From assembly GCF_900108315.1 (NCBI RefSeq), contig NZ_FNVB01000010.1:248001-312000 (forward strand): DNA of 64,000 nt, read 5' to 3'. The position numbers were made by a program, and so were the translations under genes. The notes below the pieces were generated by a model. That model did not search any database, had not been told where the DNA came from, and saw only the letters and a list, made by a program, of their open reading frames with translations. Shown piece after piece: positions 33,711 to 42,669 of this stretch. The stretch is from Saccharopolyspora kobensis. GTDB taxonomy: Bacteria; Actinomycetota; Actinomycetes; Mycobacteriales; Pseudonocardiaceae. Position 1 is the first letter of the stretch, and the number at the start of each line of letters is the position of its first letter.

Positions 33711-34490
33711 ATGACCACTGGCCCGCAGCGGGCAAGCCAGGGCGGAGGGGTGCAGTCGGTCGAACGCACCTTCGAGCTGCTGGAACTCATGGCCGACGCC
33801 GGTGGTGAGGTGGCCCTGTCCGAGCTCGCCGAGAAGTCCGGCCTGCCGCTACCGACCATCCACCGCATCATCCGCACCCTGGTGAGCAACGGCTACGCCC
33901 GGCAGCAGCCGTCCCGCCGCTACGCGCTCGGCCCCCGGCTGATCCGCCTCGGCGAGACCGCCAGCCGCGCGCTCGGCTCCTGGGCCCGCCCCTACCTCGC
34001 CGAGCTCACCGAGGCGACCGGCGAGACCTCGAACATGGCGGTGCTCGACGGCGAGCAGATCGTCTACGTCGCGCAGGTGCCCTCGCAGCATTCGATGCGG
34101 ATGTTCACCGAGGTCGGTCGCCGCGTTGACGCGCACGCCACGGCGGTCGGCAAGGCGGTGATGGCCACCATGCCGCCGGACACCGTGACCCAGCTGCTGT
34201 CGCGCACCACGATGCACCCGCAGACGGAGCGCACCATCGTCACCGTCGAGTCGATGCTCGAGGAGCTGGCCCGCGTCCGCCAGCAGGGCTACGCGCTGGA
34301 CGACGGCGAGCAGGAGGTCGGCGTCCGCTGCTACGCGGTGGCGGTGCCGGGAGCCCCGGCGGGCGCGGCGATCTCGATCAGCGGCCCGGAGGGCCGGATG
34401 ACCCGCATCTCGACGGACGAGGTCATCCCGCTGATGCAGCGCCTGGCCAAGGACCTCGCCGCGGAGCTCAGCGTCAGCAACAGCGCCTGA
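33711..34490 (+). CDS. allR: IclR-family regulator, AllR-like
   Basis: 259 residues. N-terminal winged helix (VQSVERTFELLELMADAGGE, about 14-75) and the C-terminal IclR effector domain (about 90-255: GETSNMAVLDGEQIVYVAQV, HATAVGKAVMA, YALDDGEQEVGVRCYAVAV). In Streptomyces an IclR regulator, AllR, controls allantoin and glyoxylate genes including malate synthase, Gcl and Hyi. The same gene set surrounds this one, and it is divergent from aceB. Likely repressor, effector glyoxylate or allantoin by analogy. ATG start with GAGGGAG. Which of the two operator types it binds cannot be told here. Confidence 0.85.
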   Translation: MTTGPQRASQGGGVQSVERTFELLELMADAGGEVALSELAEKSGLPLPTIHRIIRTLVSNGYARQQPSRRYALGPRLIRLGETASRALGSWARPYLAELTEATGETSNMAVLDGEQIVYVAQVPSQHSMRMFTEVGRRVDAHATAVGKAVMATMPPDTVTQLLSRTTMHPQTERTIVTVESMLEELARVRQQGYALDDGEQEVGVRCYAVAVPGAPAGAAISISGPEGRMTRISTDEVIPLMQRLAKDLAAELSVSNSA

Positions 34491-34555
34491 TCCCACTGGG
34501 AATACCGGGAAATCAGCCGGGGAATATTCCACTGTGCACCGGCGCTGGATGCGGC

Positions 34556-35413
34556 ATGAGCAACGAGACGACGCAGACCGAGATCCAGCGGTTGGTGGGG
34601 TTCAGCAGCGACCCGAACGGTGGCAACCCCGCAGGAGTGGTGCTCGACGCGGTGGGCCTGTCCGATGCGGAGATGCTGCGGATCGCCGCGGACGTCGGGT
34701 ACTCCGAGACCGCGTTCGTGTTCCCGCGCGGTGAGCGCGAGCACGACATCCGCTTCTTCAGCCCGAAGGCGGAGGTCTCGTTCTGCGGGCACGCCACGAT
34801 CGCGACCGCCGTCGCGCTCGCCGAGCGCGACGGCACCGGCCGGATCGACCTGCACACCCGGGCCGGACTGATCACAGTGGACACCCAGGTCGACGACTCG
34901 GGCCGGCCCACCGCGACTTTGACCAGCGTGCCCACCTCGGTCCGCGACGTCGAACCCGCGATCCTCGACGAGGCGCTGGCGGCGCTCGGCTGGAGCAGCG
35001 ACGACCTCGACCCGGAACTGCCGCCGCGCATCGCCTTCGGCGGCAACGACCACCTCGTCCTGGCGGTGTCCACGAGGGAGAAGCTGGCGGCGCTGTCCTA
35101 CGACTTCGACCGCCTCGGCAAGCTGATGGCCGACCAGGACTGGACGACGCTGCAGCTGGTCTGGCGCGAGAGCCCCGAGCTCTTCCACGCCCGCGACCCG
35201 TTCCCGCCGGGCGGTGTCGTCGAGGACGCGGCGACCGGCGCGGCCGCGGCGGCGTTCGGCGGCTACCTCAAGCACCTCGGCCTGATCGCCCCGCCGACGG
35301 CCTTCCGCATCCACCAGGGCTTCGACATGGGACGCCCCAGCATCCTCGACGTCGAGGTCGCAGCCGACCACGACCGGATCCGCGTCACCGGCACCGCCAC
35401 CCGCATCCGGTAA
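34556..35413 (+). CDS. PhzF-family isomerase-like protein
   Basis: 285 residues, diaminopimelate-epimerase fold. Family signatures are GNPAGVVLDA, GYSETAFVFP with the catalytic glutamate (about residue 48), DIRFFSPKAEVSFCGHATIA and EDAATGAAAAAFGGYL. PhzF isomerises an intermediate in phenazine synthesis, but most members, including those without phenazine genes nearby, have unknown substrates. No phenazine genes are present here. ATG at 34556; weak ribosome site. Confidence 0.88.
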   Translation: MSNETTQTEIQRLVGFSSDPNGGNPAGVVLDAVGLSDAEMLRIAADVGYSETAFVFPRGEREHDIRFFSPKAEVSFCGHATIATAVALAERDGTGRIDLHTRAGLITVDTQVDDSGRPTATLTSVPTSVRDVEPAILDEALAALGWSSDDLDPELPPRIAFGGNDHLVLAVSTREKLAALSYDFDRLGKLMADQDWTTLQLVWRESPELFHARDPFPPGGVVEDAATGAAAAAFGGYLKHLGLIAPPTAFRIHQGFDMGRPSILDVEVAADHDRIRVTGTATRIR

Positions 35414-35431
35414 CGTTTCCGCTGTTCAGAA

Positions 35432-35477
35432 CCCGTGAGTGCTTTGGGGTGCTATAGCCCCTCAAAGCACTCACGGG
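35432..35477. repeat. GCTATAGC-centred palindrome (family P), copy 4
   Basis: 46 bp: CCCGTGAGTGCTTTGGGG, TGCTATAGCC, CCTCAAAGCACTCACGGG. It differs from copy 1 (10712-10757) at two positions. It lies between convergent phzF-like and dedA stops. Confidence 0.85.
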
Positions 35478-35483
35478 CCGGGG

Positions 35484-36080
35484 TCAGGCACGGAGGCGGT
35501 TTCTGCGGCGGAGCCACCAGATCGTCACCGCTACCGCTGCGGCCAGGAGCAGCACCGGGAGTCCGGCCAGGCCCGCGATTGTCTCCACCCGGTCGTAGGC
35601 CTCGCCGGACCAGGCGCCGAGGAGGACCAGGGTCGTCGCCCAGGCGATGGCGACCGGCAGGTTGCAGAGGGTGAAGCGGAGCTGGGACATCTCCGTGCGG
35701 GCGGCCAGCCTGGGCACCAGGGTGCGCACCGCCGCGAAGCACTGCGACACGGCCACGGTCACCTCGGCGCGTCCATCCAAAGAGGACTCAAGGAGCGCCA
35801 TCCGCTGCTCGCCCAGCCGCTTCACCACTTCCCGGCGCAGCAGGCCGCCGCGGCGACCGCGGTAGAAGCTGTGCTGGCAGCCCAGCGCCGTCGCGGCGGA
35901 GGCGCAGGCCGCGGCCAGCCACACCTCGACGACACCGCTGCCCGCCAGCAGGCCGATCGCCAGGACGGTGCCCGTGCCGGGCAGGAAAACCCCGATCAGC
36001 AGGCCGGATTCGGCGAACAGCACGGCCATCGCGGCGATCAGCGCGAGCGGCCCGGGGATGCCCGCGAGTAACTCGGTCAC
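35484..36080 (-). CDS. DedA/VTT-family membrane protein
   Basis: 198 residues with four to five hydrophobic segments. The DedA signature is seen in the re-entrant region FAESGLLIGVFLPGTGTVLA and in the amphipathic RTLVPRLAARTEMSQLRF segment (conserved arginines of the fold). DedA proteins are envelope flippases or transporters supporting undecaprenyl-phosphate or phospholipid recycling and membrane potential. GTG start overlaps the tsaE stop (GTGA); co-transcribed with tsaE. Confidence 0.85.
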   Translation of the reverse strand: MTELLAGIPGPLALIAAMAVLFAESGLLIGVFLPGTGTVLAIGLLAGSGVVEVWLAAACASAATALGCQHSFYRGRRGGLLRREVVKRLGEQRMALLESSLDGRAEVTVAVSQCFAAVRTLVPRLAARTEMSQLRFTLCNLPVAIAWATTLVLLGAWSGEAYDRVETIAGLAGLPVLLLAAAVAVTIWWLRRRNRLRA

Positions 36081-36556
36081 CGGCCGAGCAACTCCGCGAC
36101 CCGCGCGTCCCAGGATTCGCCGTACGGCTCCACGGTGATCTCGCGGACGTCGTCGGGACGACGGCGGATGCGCAGCATCAGGTGGCTGTCGGCGAGCCGT
36201 TCGGCCAAGCCCTCGCCCCACTCCACCACGACCGCGGCTTCGGTGAGGTCGGTGTCCAGGTCCAGGTCGTCGATGTCCTCCAGCCCGCCGAGCCGGTAGG
36301 CGTCGACGTGCACCAGGACCGGGCCGTCACCGGACTCCGGCCGGTGCACCCGCGCGATCACGAACGTCGGCGAGGTCACCCTGCCGGTGACGCCCATGCC
36401 CGCCGCGATCCCCCGCGCGAGCACCGTCTTGCCCGCACCGAGCGGTCCGTCCAGCAGGACCAGGTCACCGGCGCGCAGCACCGCGCCCAGCCGCCGACCG
36501 AACTCCAGCGTGTCGGATTCCTTCGAGAACTCCGCAGTCCGCAACGCAGCACTCAC
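36077..36556 (-). CDS. tsaE: tRNA t6A modification ATPase TsaE
   Basis: 159 residues. P-loop ATPase that drives turnover of the TsaB-TsaD complex. Walker A GPLGAGKT near residue 38-45, SPTFVIARVH, and HVDAYRLGGLEDIDDLDLD. GTG start overlaps the hydrolase stop and its stop overlaps dedA, giving a coupled three-gene unit. In mycobacteria it is contiguous with tsaB; here the metabolic island separates them. Confidence 0.94.
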   Translation of the reverse strand: MSAALRTAEFSKESDTLEFGRRLGAVLRAGDLVLLDGPLGAGKTVLARGIAAGMGVTGRVTSPTFVIARVHRPESGDGPVLVHVDAYRLGGLEDIDDLDLDTDLTEAAVVVEWGEGLAERLADSHLMLRIRRRPDDVREITVEPYGESWDARVAELLGR

Positions 36557-37623
36557 TTCCCGACCGCCCTGCGCAGCAGTGCGGTCAACTGCTCGGTGAC
36601 CAATTCCGGCCGCTCCAGCATCACCGGGTGCCCGGCGCCCTCGACGCGCACCAGCACCGCGTCCGGCAGCTCGGCGGCCAGCACCTCGGCGTGCGGCGAG
36701 AACGGGGTGACCCGGTCGGCGTCGCCGCTGAGCACCAGCACCTCGCAGGTCCGCAGCGCGGCGAGCGCGGTCTTGCGGTCGTGCAGGCCGATCGTCTCCA
36801 GGAAGTCGGTGACGACCTCGACCGAGGTGGCCCCGATCATCTCCGCCATCAGGTCCACCACCGCGGGCGAGATCGCGCGGTCGCCGAACGCCAGCGAGCG
36901 GATCAGGCTCCAGGTGATCTTGTCGCCGACCCGCCGGGTGCGCTCCACCAGGTCGGGCTGGACGCTGGTCAGCAGCGCCAGCCCGCGCGGCACCGGGTTG
37001 ATCCGCGACAGCCAGGTGCGGGGCAGTCCGGCCGCGCCGACCGAATCGGCCGCCGTCCCGATCAGCCCCACCGCGCGCACCCGGTCGCGGAACAGCTCCG
37101 GGCGCTGCTCGGCCAGCGCCATGATCGTCATGCCGCCCATCGAATGCCCCACCAGCGCGATCGGCCCCTTCGGCGCCGTCGCCCGCAGCACCGCGTCGAG
37201 GTCCCGGCCGAGCTGCTCGATCGTGCTGTTGCGCTTGGAGGAGTGCCCGGAACGGCCGTGGCTGCGCTGGTCGAACAGCACCAGCCGGACCCGCGGGTCG
37301 GTGAGCTCGGGCAGGTCGCGGCGCTGGAAGTGCCAGCAGCGGGAGTCCAGCGCGAAACCGTGCACCAGCACCACGGTCAGCTCCGGAGCACCACCGCCGG
37401 CGGGCTCGATCTCCTGCACCGCCAGTGGAACTCCGTCATCGGCGGCCACGGTGGACTGCCGGTCCGCGCGGAGCCTGCCCAGCGGCTCATCGGCGTGCGG
37501 ATCGTCCGGGTTGCGCTTCGCGGCGGCTCTGGTGCTGTGCGCGACGACGCCGACCGCGGCGCCCGTGATCGCGGCACCCAGCACACCGCTCGTCCAGGCC
37601 AGCGCCTGCCAAACGGGTTTCAC
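36553..37623 (-). CDS. Membrane-anchored alpha/beta hydrolase
   Basis: 356 residues. One N-terminal hydrophobic segment (about 8-28) anchors an alpha/beta hydrolase domain. Nucleophile elbow GHSMGG with serine near 158; oxyanion region VLVHGFALDSRCW; acid and histidine in LSGDADRVTPF and GAGHPVML. GTG start with GGAGG upstream. Lies between alr and tsaE, as a similar hydrolase gene does in mycobacteria. Substrate unknown (esterase or lipase-like). Confidence 0.88.
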   Translation of the reverse strand: MKPVWQALAWTSGVLGAAITGAAVGVVAHSTRAAAKRNPDDPHADEPLGRLRADRQSTVAADDGVPLAVQEIEPAGGGAPELTVVLVHGFALDSRCWHFQRRDLPELTDPRVRLVLFDQRSHGRSGHSSKRNSTIEQLGRDLDAVLRATAPKGPIALVGHSMGGMTIMALAEQRPELFRDRVRAVGLIGTAADSVGAAGLPRTWLSRINPVPRGLALLTSVQPDLVERTRRVGDKITWSLIRSLAFGDRAISPAVVDLMAEMIGATSVEVVTDFLETIGLHDRKTALAALRTCEVLVLSGDADRVTPFSPHAEVLAAELPDAVLVRVEGAGHPVMLERPELVTEQLTALLRRAVGK

Positions 37624-37692
37624 ACCGCCTCCAGCCGCGAAGGCCCGGCGCCGGACGGCACGAGATCGGCGCCGCTTCCGCAGGTGACGGCT

Positions 37693-37734
37693 CGTGAGTA
37701 CTTCGGGGTGCTATAGCCCCTCGAAACGCTCACG
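37693..37734. repeat. GCTATAGC-centred palindrome (family P), copy 5
   Basis: CGTGAGTACTTCGGGG, TGCTATAGCC, CCTCGAAACGCTCACG. The TTC/GAA change in the arms is matched on both sides. It lies between alr and the hydrolase, after the alr stop. Confidence 0.8.
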
Positions 37735-37792
37735 GTGCCTGAGCAGTGGAAACGGAGCCGATTCCGCGCGAAGTCGGCGGCCGGGCGGAGGC

Positions 37793-38941
37793 TCATGGTG
37801 CCTCCAGGTCGTCCTCGACCGTGCGCGTCACCCGCGGCCGGTACATGCCGGTGACGATCTCGTAGTGGATGGTGCCGATCTCCTCGGCCCACTCCGCCGC
37901 CGTCGGCTCCCCGCGATCGCCGGGCCCGAACAGCAGGACCTCGTCGCCCTCGCGGACCTCGTCGTCGCCGCAGTCCACCACCAGCTGGTCCATGCAGACG
38001 CGGCCGACGACCGGACGCCGCCGGCCCGCCAGCCACACCGACATCCGGCCGGACAGCGTGCGCGGCACGCCGTCGGCGTAGCCGACCGGCACCAGCGCGA
38101 GCCCGGTCGCGCGCTCCGCCGTCCAGGTGTGCCCGTACGAGACGCTCTCGCCCGCCGCGATGCGCTTGGTCAGCGCCACCGAGGAGCGGAACGTCATGGC
38201 CGGGCGCAGGCCGTGGTCGCCGTCCTGCGGCACCGGGTCCAGCCCGTACACGGCGATGCCCGGGCGGACCAGCTCGAAGTGCAGGTCGGGCCGGGTGAGC
38301 ACGGCAGCGGAGTTGGCCAGGTGGCGGATCGGGTTCAGGCCCGCCGCGCGCGCCTGCTCGTGCGCGCGCCGGAACCGCTCGGCCTGCTCCTCGATGGAGG
38401 GGTGGTCGAGCTCATCGGCGCAGGCCAGGTGCGACCACACCGCCACGACCTCGACGTGCCCGTCCGCCTCGGCCTTCGCGGCGGCTTCCACCAGCGCGGG
38501 CCAGAGCTCGGCCGGGCAGCCGCTGCGGGACAACCCGGTGTCGATCTTGAGGTGCACCCGCGCGATGCGGTCCTGGGCCGTCGCCGCCGCCTCGATCCGC
38601 TGGAGCACTTCCAGCGACGACGCGGACAGCTCGACGTCCTCGGCGATCATGGGCGCGAAGTCCTCGTCCACGACGTAGAGCCAGCAGAACACCGGAGCGG
38701 TGATGCCGGCGGCGCGCAGCTGCAGCGCCTCGCCGGGGGAAGCGACGCCGAGGCAGTCGGCGCCGGATTCGAGCGCGGCGCGCCCGACGGTCACCGCGCC
38801 GTGGCCGTAGCCGTCGGACTTCACGATGGTCATCGTGCGGGCACCCGACTCGCGGGCACGCGCCGAGAGCACCCTCACGTTGTGGCGGATCGCGCCGACG
38901 TCGATGCGCAGGTCGGCGCGGTGCACGGGCTGGTCACTCAT
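37793..38941 (-). CDS. alr: Alanine racemase
   Basis: 382 residues. PLP enzyme making D-alanine for peptidoglycan. PLP lysine motif appears as VKSDGYGHG (usually VKADGYGHG), residue about 38. The C-terminal domain holds the catalytic tyrosine motif SYGHTW and the VGRVCMDQ block. ATG at 38941 gives a normal N-terminus (SDQPVHRADLRIDVGAIRHN); in-frame codons upstream have no signal. It is transcribed after nnrD with an 84-base gap. Confidence 0.96.
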   Translation of the reverse strand: MSDQPVHRADLRIDVGAIRHNVRVLSARARESGARTMTIVKSDGYGHGAVTVGRAALESGADCLGVASPGEALQLRAAGITAPVFCWLYVVDEDFAPMIAEDVELSASSLEVLQRIEAAATAQDRIARVHLKIDTGLSRSGCPAELWPALVEAAAKAEADGHVEVVAVWSHLACADELDHPSIEEQAERFRRAHEQARAAGLNPIRHLANSAAVLTRPDLHFELVRPGIAVYGLDPVPQDGDHGLRPAMTFRSSVALTKRIAAGESVSYGHTWTAERATGLALVPVGYADGVPRTLSGRMSVWLAGRRRPVVGRVCMDQLVVDCGDDEVREGDEVLLFGPGDRGEPTAAEWAEEIGTIHYEIVTGMYRPRVTRTVEDDLEAP

Positions 38942-39025
38942 GGCACGGTCATCGTCGCACACAGCCGCCCGCCCCCATCCGCGCACTGCCCGCCCCGAGC
39001 GGGCGCCCCGGGTGACGCGGAGCGG

Positions 39026-40540
39026 TCAGGCCAGGGCTGCTCGGCGGATCTTGCGGATCGCCAGGGGGACCGCTTCGAGCAGCGCGGACGCCCCGATCGG
39101 GGCACCTGGCTCGGCCGGGTCGTCGGTTTCGCCGTGCGCGGCCAGATCCCCCGCCAGGGAGTGCACGTGGGCCGCGTAACCGCAGGCCAGCCAGGGCTCC
39201 ACACCGCTGGCCAGGAGCGCTCCGATCAAGCCCGTCAGGACGTCGCCGGAGCCCGCCGTGGCGAGCCAGGCGTGCTGCGCGTCGTTGACCAGCACGCGGC
39301 CGTCCGGCGCGGCGATGATCGTCGTGTTGCCCTTCAGCAGCACCACCGCGTCGAAGCGCGCGGCCACCTCGCGAGCCGCCGCGACCCGGTCCGGGCCCAG
39401 CTCCTGCCCGGTCAGCCGGGCGAACTCGCCCGCGTGCGGCGTCAGCACCAGCGGCACGTCGGGATCCCGCGCGTCCCAGAGCGTCGGGTCGTTGGCGAGG
39501 AGGGTGATCGAGTCGGCGTCGGCGCAGACCGGTCGCCCGGATTCCAGGACGTGCTGCAGGACGTCGCGGCCGCTGGCGCCGAGGCCGATCCCCGGCCCGA
39601 CCGCCCACGCCTGCACCCGCCCGGCATCGCCGACCGAGCCGGTCGCCACCACCTCCGGCCAGCGCGAGCGCACCACGTCGGCGGCCGGGCCCGCGTAGCG
39701 GACCATGCCCGCGGTCGCCTGCACCGCGGCGCCGCTGGCCAGCACGGCGGCGCCGGGATAGGTGGCCGAGCCGGCGGCGACGCCGACCACGCCCTGGCTG
39801 TACTTGTCGTCGGTCGGGCCCGGCACCGGCCAGTCGGCACCGATCTCGGCAGGCTGCAGCACGCGGAGCTCCGGCGCGGGCAGGTGGTCGTCGAGCCCGA
39901 TGTCGACCACCTCGACCTCGCCCGAGCACACCGCGCCAGCGCCCAGCACGTGGCACGGCTTCCGGCCGCCGAAGGTCACCGTGAGGTCGGCCTGGACGAC
40001 CGGCCCGTCGACCGCGCCGGTCACCGGATCGACGCCGCTGGGCAGGTCGACGGCGACCACCGGCACCGCCACCCGGCGCACCAGCTCGGCCGCCGTCGGC
40101 CGCAGCGATCCGCGCGCGGACAGCCCGACGATCCCGTCGATCACCACGTCGGCCCGCTCGACGGCATCCGCCGCCTCGGCACCAATCCCCGAGGTGTCCG
40201 CGCTGGCGCCCTCGGCGGGAACCGCCCGGCCACCTGCGCGCCGCAACGCGGCGAGCCCGGCGGGGTGCGCCTTCTCCGGCGCGAGCAGCACCGCGGTGAC
40301 GCCGACTCCGCGCCGGCGCAGGAAAGCCCCGGCCCACAGCGCATCGCCGCCGTTGTTCCCGGCCCCGACGAGCAGCGCGACCCGACGGCCCGCGACGCCG
40401 TCGGTGACCTCGGTGAGCACGCGCGCGGTGTGGACGGCCACCGCGTGGGCGGCCCGGCGCATCACGACCGGCTCCGGCGTCCGCGCGAAGAGCTGCTGCT
40501 CCGCGGCGCGGATCTGGTCCGGTGTCCACACTCCGAGCAT
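39026..40540 (-). CDS. nnrD: Bifunctional NAD(P)H-hydrate epimerase / ADP- or ATP-dependent dehydratase
   Basis: 504 residues. Repairs hydrated NAD(P)H. The N-terminal YjeF epimerase domain (about 1-215) has GAGNNGGDALWAG and VDLPSGVDPVTG; the C-terminal ribokinase-like dehydratase domain (about 225-504) has VGPGIG, LTPHAGEFARLTG, LLKGNTTII and the key TAGSGDVLTGLIGALLA. ATG with GGGAGG 6 bases upstream. Upstream of alr and downstream of glmS on the same strand, an arrangement common in actinobacteria. Confidence 0.96.
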   Translation of the reverse strand: MLGVWTPDQIRAAEQQLFARTPEPVVMRRAAHAVAVHTARVLTEVTDGVAGRRVALLVGAGNNGGDALWAGAFLRRRGVGVTAVLLAPEKAHPAGLAALRRAGGRAVPAEGASADTSGIGAEAADAVERADVVIDGIVGLSARGSLRPTAAELVRRVAVPVVAVDLPSGVDPVTGAVDGPVVQADLTVTFGGRKPCHVLGAGAVCSGEVEVVDIGLDDHLPAPELRVLQPAEIGADWPVPGPTDDKYSQGVVGVAAGSATYPGAAVLASGAAVQATAGMVRYAGPAADVVRSRWPEVVATGSVGDAGRVQAWAVGPGIGLGASGRDVLQHVLESGRPVCADADSITLLANDPTLWDARDPDVPLVLTPHAGEFARLTGQELGPDRVAAAREVAARFDAVVLLKGNTTIIAAPDGRVLVNDAQHAWLATAGSGDVLTGLIGALLASGVEPWLACGYAAHVHSLAGDLAAHGETDDPAEPGAPIGASALLEAVPLAIRKIRRAALA

Positions 40541-40690
40541 CGCGTCCTCCCTCGAACCCGCCGGCGCGCCGACGAACAACACCACTCATCCCGGGCAATT
40601 CCCCGGGAGCACGGTCAATTGAAACCGCCCGCGCAGCGCCCCGGCCGCACGACACACCGGAGCGCGTCGGCAGCGCCCCCGGGGAACCTC

Positions 40691-40736
40691 TGCGATTTCA
40701 ATGGAAATCAGACGTGCGATTTCCATTGAAATCGCA
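40691..40736. repeat. A+T-rich double palindrome (family E), compensated copy
   Basis: Arms TGCGATTTCAATGGAAATC (40691-40709) and GATTTCCATTGAAATCGCA (40718-40736) pair perfectly over 19 bp around an 8-base loop. Compared with the simple copies, the first arm has CAATGG and the second CCATTG, a compensatory change that preserves the long stem while losing the palindrome within each arm. Confidence 0.85.
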
Positions 40737-40755
40737 CCAGAACAGCGCGGAAGAC

Positions 40756-40797
40756 GGTGAAGGGCACCTCCGGCGAGCGCCGGAAGTGCCCTTCACC
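40756..40797. terminator. glmS terminator
   Basis: Arms GGTGAAGGGCACCTCCGGCG (40756-40775) and CGCCGGAAGTGCCCTTCACC (40778-40797) pair with one wobble; 10 bases after the glmS stop. No T-tract. Confidence 0.8.
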
Positions 40798-40806
40798 AGC
40801 AGAAGA

Positions 40807-42669
40807 TCACTCGACGGTGACGGACTTCGCGAGGTTGCGCGGCTTGTCCACGTCGTAGCCGCGGGCGCGGGCGATCTCCGCCGCCAGCACCTGGAGCGGG
40901 ATCGTGGAGACCAGCGGCTGGAGCAGGGTCGGCACCGCCGGGATGGTGATCAGCTCGTCGGCGAAGGGCCGCACCGTCTCGTCGCCCTCCTCGGCGATCA
41001 CGATGGTGCGGGCGCCGCGCGCCTGGATCTCGCGGATGTTGGACACCATCTTCGCGTGCAGCAGCGCGCGGCCGGTCGGCGACGGCATCACCACGACCAC
41101 CGGCAGGCCCTCCTCGATCAGCGCGATCGGGCCGTGCTTGAGCTCGCCCGCGGCGAAGCCCTCGGCGTGCATGTAGGCGAGCTCCTTGAGCTTGAGCGCG
41201 CCTTCCAGCGCCACCGGGTACCCGACGTGGCGGCCCAGGAACAGCACCGCCTTGGAGTCGGCCAGCTCCTTGCCGAGCTCGCGCACCTGGTCCACGGTGG
41301 ACAGCGTGGCGCGCACCGCGTCGGGCATCGCGGCCAGCTCGGAGTACTCGCGCGCCACCTCGTCGGAGTACTTCGTGCCGCGCGCCTGCGCCAGGGCCAG
41401 CCCGACCAGGTAGTTCGCCGCCACCTGGGCGAGGAAGGTCTTGGTGGCCGCGACGCCGATCTCCGGCCCGGCGTGGGTGTAGAGCACCGCGTCGGACTCG
41501 CGCGGGATCTGCGCGCCGTTGGTGTTGCAGATCGCCAGCACGCGCGCCCGCTGGGTGCGGGCGTGCCGGACCGCTTCCAGGGTGTCGGCGGTCTCGCCGG
41601 ACTGGGAGATCGCCACCACCAGCGTGTCGCGGCCCAGCACCGGGTCGCGGTAGCGGAACTCGCTGGCCAGCTCGACCTCGACCGGCACCCGGCACCAGTG
41701 CTCGATGGCGTACTTGGCGAGCAGCCCGGAGTGGTAGGCGGTGCCGCAGGCGACCACGAAGACCTTGTCGACGTCGCGCAGGTCCTGCTCGGTGAGGCGC
41801 AGCTCGTCGAGCACGATGCTGCCGTTGGCGAAGTGCCCGCGCAGCGTGTTCTCCAGCGCCTCGGGCTGCTCCTCGATCTCCTTGAGCATGAAGTAGTCGT
41901 GACCGCCCTTCTCGGCGGCCGACAGGTCCCAGTCCACGCTGAACGGGTTGGTCTCGACCTCGACGTCGTCGAAGTCGGTCACCCGGTAACCGTCGCGGGT
42001 GATGGTGACCACCTGGTCCTGGCCGAGCTCCACCGCGTCGCGGGTGTGCTCGATGAACGCGGCGACGTCGGAGGCGAGGAAGTGCTCGCCGTCGCCGACG
42101 CCGACGACCAGCGGCGAGGACCGGCGCGCCGCGACGACCTTGCCCGGCTCCGCGGCGTGCGTGACGACCAGGGTGAAGGCGCCCTCCAGCCGGCGGGCGA
42201 TCGCGCAGACGCTGGCGCTGAGGTCACCGGCGGTCGGTCCCGCGGCGTAGGCGGCGGCGACCAGGTGCGCTGCCGTCTCGGTGTCGGTGTCGCTGGCCAT
42301 CTCGATGCCCGCGGCTTCGAGCTCGGCGCGCAGCGCGGCGAAGTTCTCGATGATGCCGTTGTGCACCACGGCCACCTGCCCGGTGGCGTCGCGGTGCGGG
42401 TGGGCGTTGCGGTCGGTCGGCGCGCCGTGCGTCGCCCACCTGGTGTGACCCATGCCGCTGTTCCCGGCGAACCGGCTGCCGTCGACCTCGGCGAGCCGCT
42501 TCTCCAGGTTCGACAGCGCGCCCGCGGCGCGCTCCACGGCGAGGCCGCCCGCACCGTCGAGCATTGCCACGCCCGCCGAGTCGTAGCCTCGGTACTCGAG
42601 CCGCCGGAGCCCGTTGAGCACCACGTCAAGCGCCTGGCGATGTCCTACGTAACCAACGATGCCGCACAC
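40807..42669 (-). CDS. glmS: Glutamine-fructose-6-phosphate aminotransferase
   Basis: 620 residues. Makes glucosamine-6-phosphate for cell wall synthesis; GlmM, the next enzyme, is encoded at 50474-51808. The N-terminal glutaminase domain has catalytic C2 (MCGIVGYVG), GYDSAGVA and GHTRWATHGAPT; two SIS domains follow (SQSGETADTLEA, VAATKTF, GRHVGYPVALEGALKLKEL) and the C-terminal KSVTVE. GTG start; a -10 box TACGCT ends 7 bases before it, so the message is probably leaderless. Confidence 0.97.
   Translation of the reverse strand: MCGIVGYVGHRQALDVVLNGLRRLEYRGYDSAGVAMLDGAGGLAVERAAGALSNLEKRLAEVDGSRFAGNSGMGHTRWATHGAPTDRNAHPHRDATGQVAVVHNGIIENFAALRAELEAAGIEMASDTDTETAAHLVAAAYAAGPTAGDLSASVCAIARRLEGAFTLVVTHAAEPGKVVAARRSSPLVVGVGDGEHFLASDVAAFIEHTRDAVELGQDQVVTITRDGYRVTDFDDVEVETNPFSVDWDLSAAEKGGHDYFMLKEIEEQPEALENTLRGHFANGSIVLDELRLTEQDLRDVDKVFVVACGTAYHSGLLAKYAIEHWCRVPVEVELASEFRYRDPVLGRDTLVVAISQSGETADTLEAVRHARTQRARVLAICNTNGAQIPRESDAVLYTHAGPEIGVAATKTFLAQVAANYLVGLALAQARGTKYSDEVAREYSELAAMPDAVRATLSTVDQVRELGKELADSKAVLFLGRHVGYPVALEGALKLKELAYMHAEGFAAGELKHGPIALIEEGLPVVVVMPSPTGRALLHAKMVSNIREIQARGARTIVIAEEGDETVRPFADELITIPAVPTLLQPLVSTIPLQVLAAEIARARGYDVDKPRNLAKSVTVE

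Noticed and set aside
37694..40729. 1011-codon frame antisense to alr and nnrD
   Set aside because: Shadow of two well-supported enzymes; low-complexity His/Arg/Asp composition.
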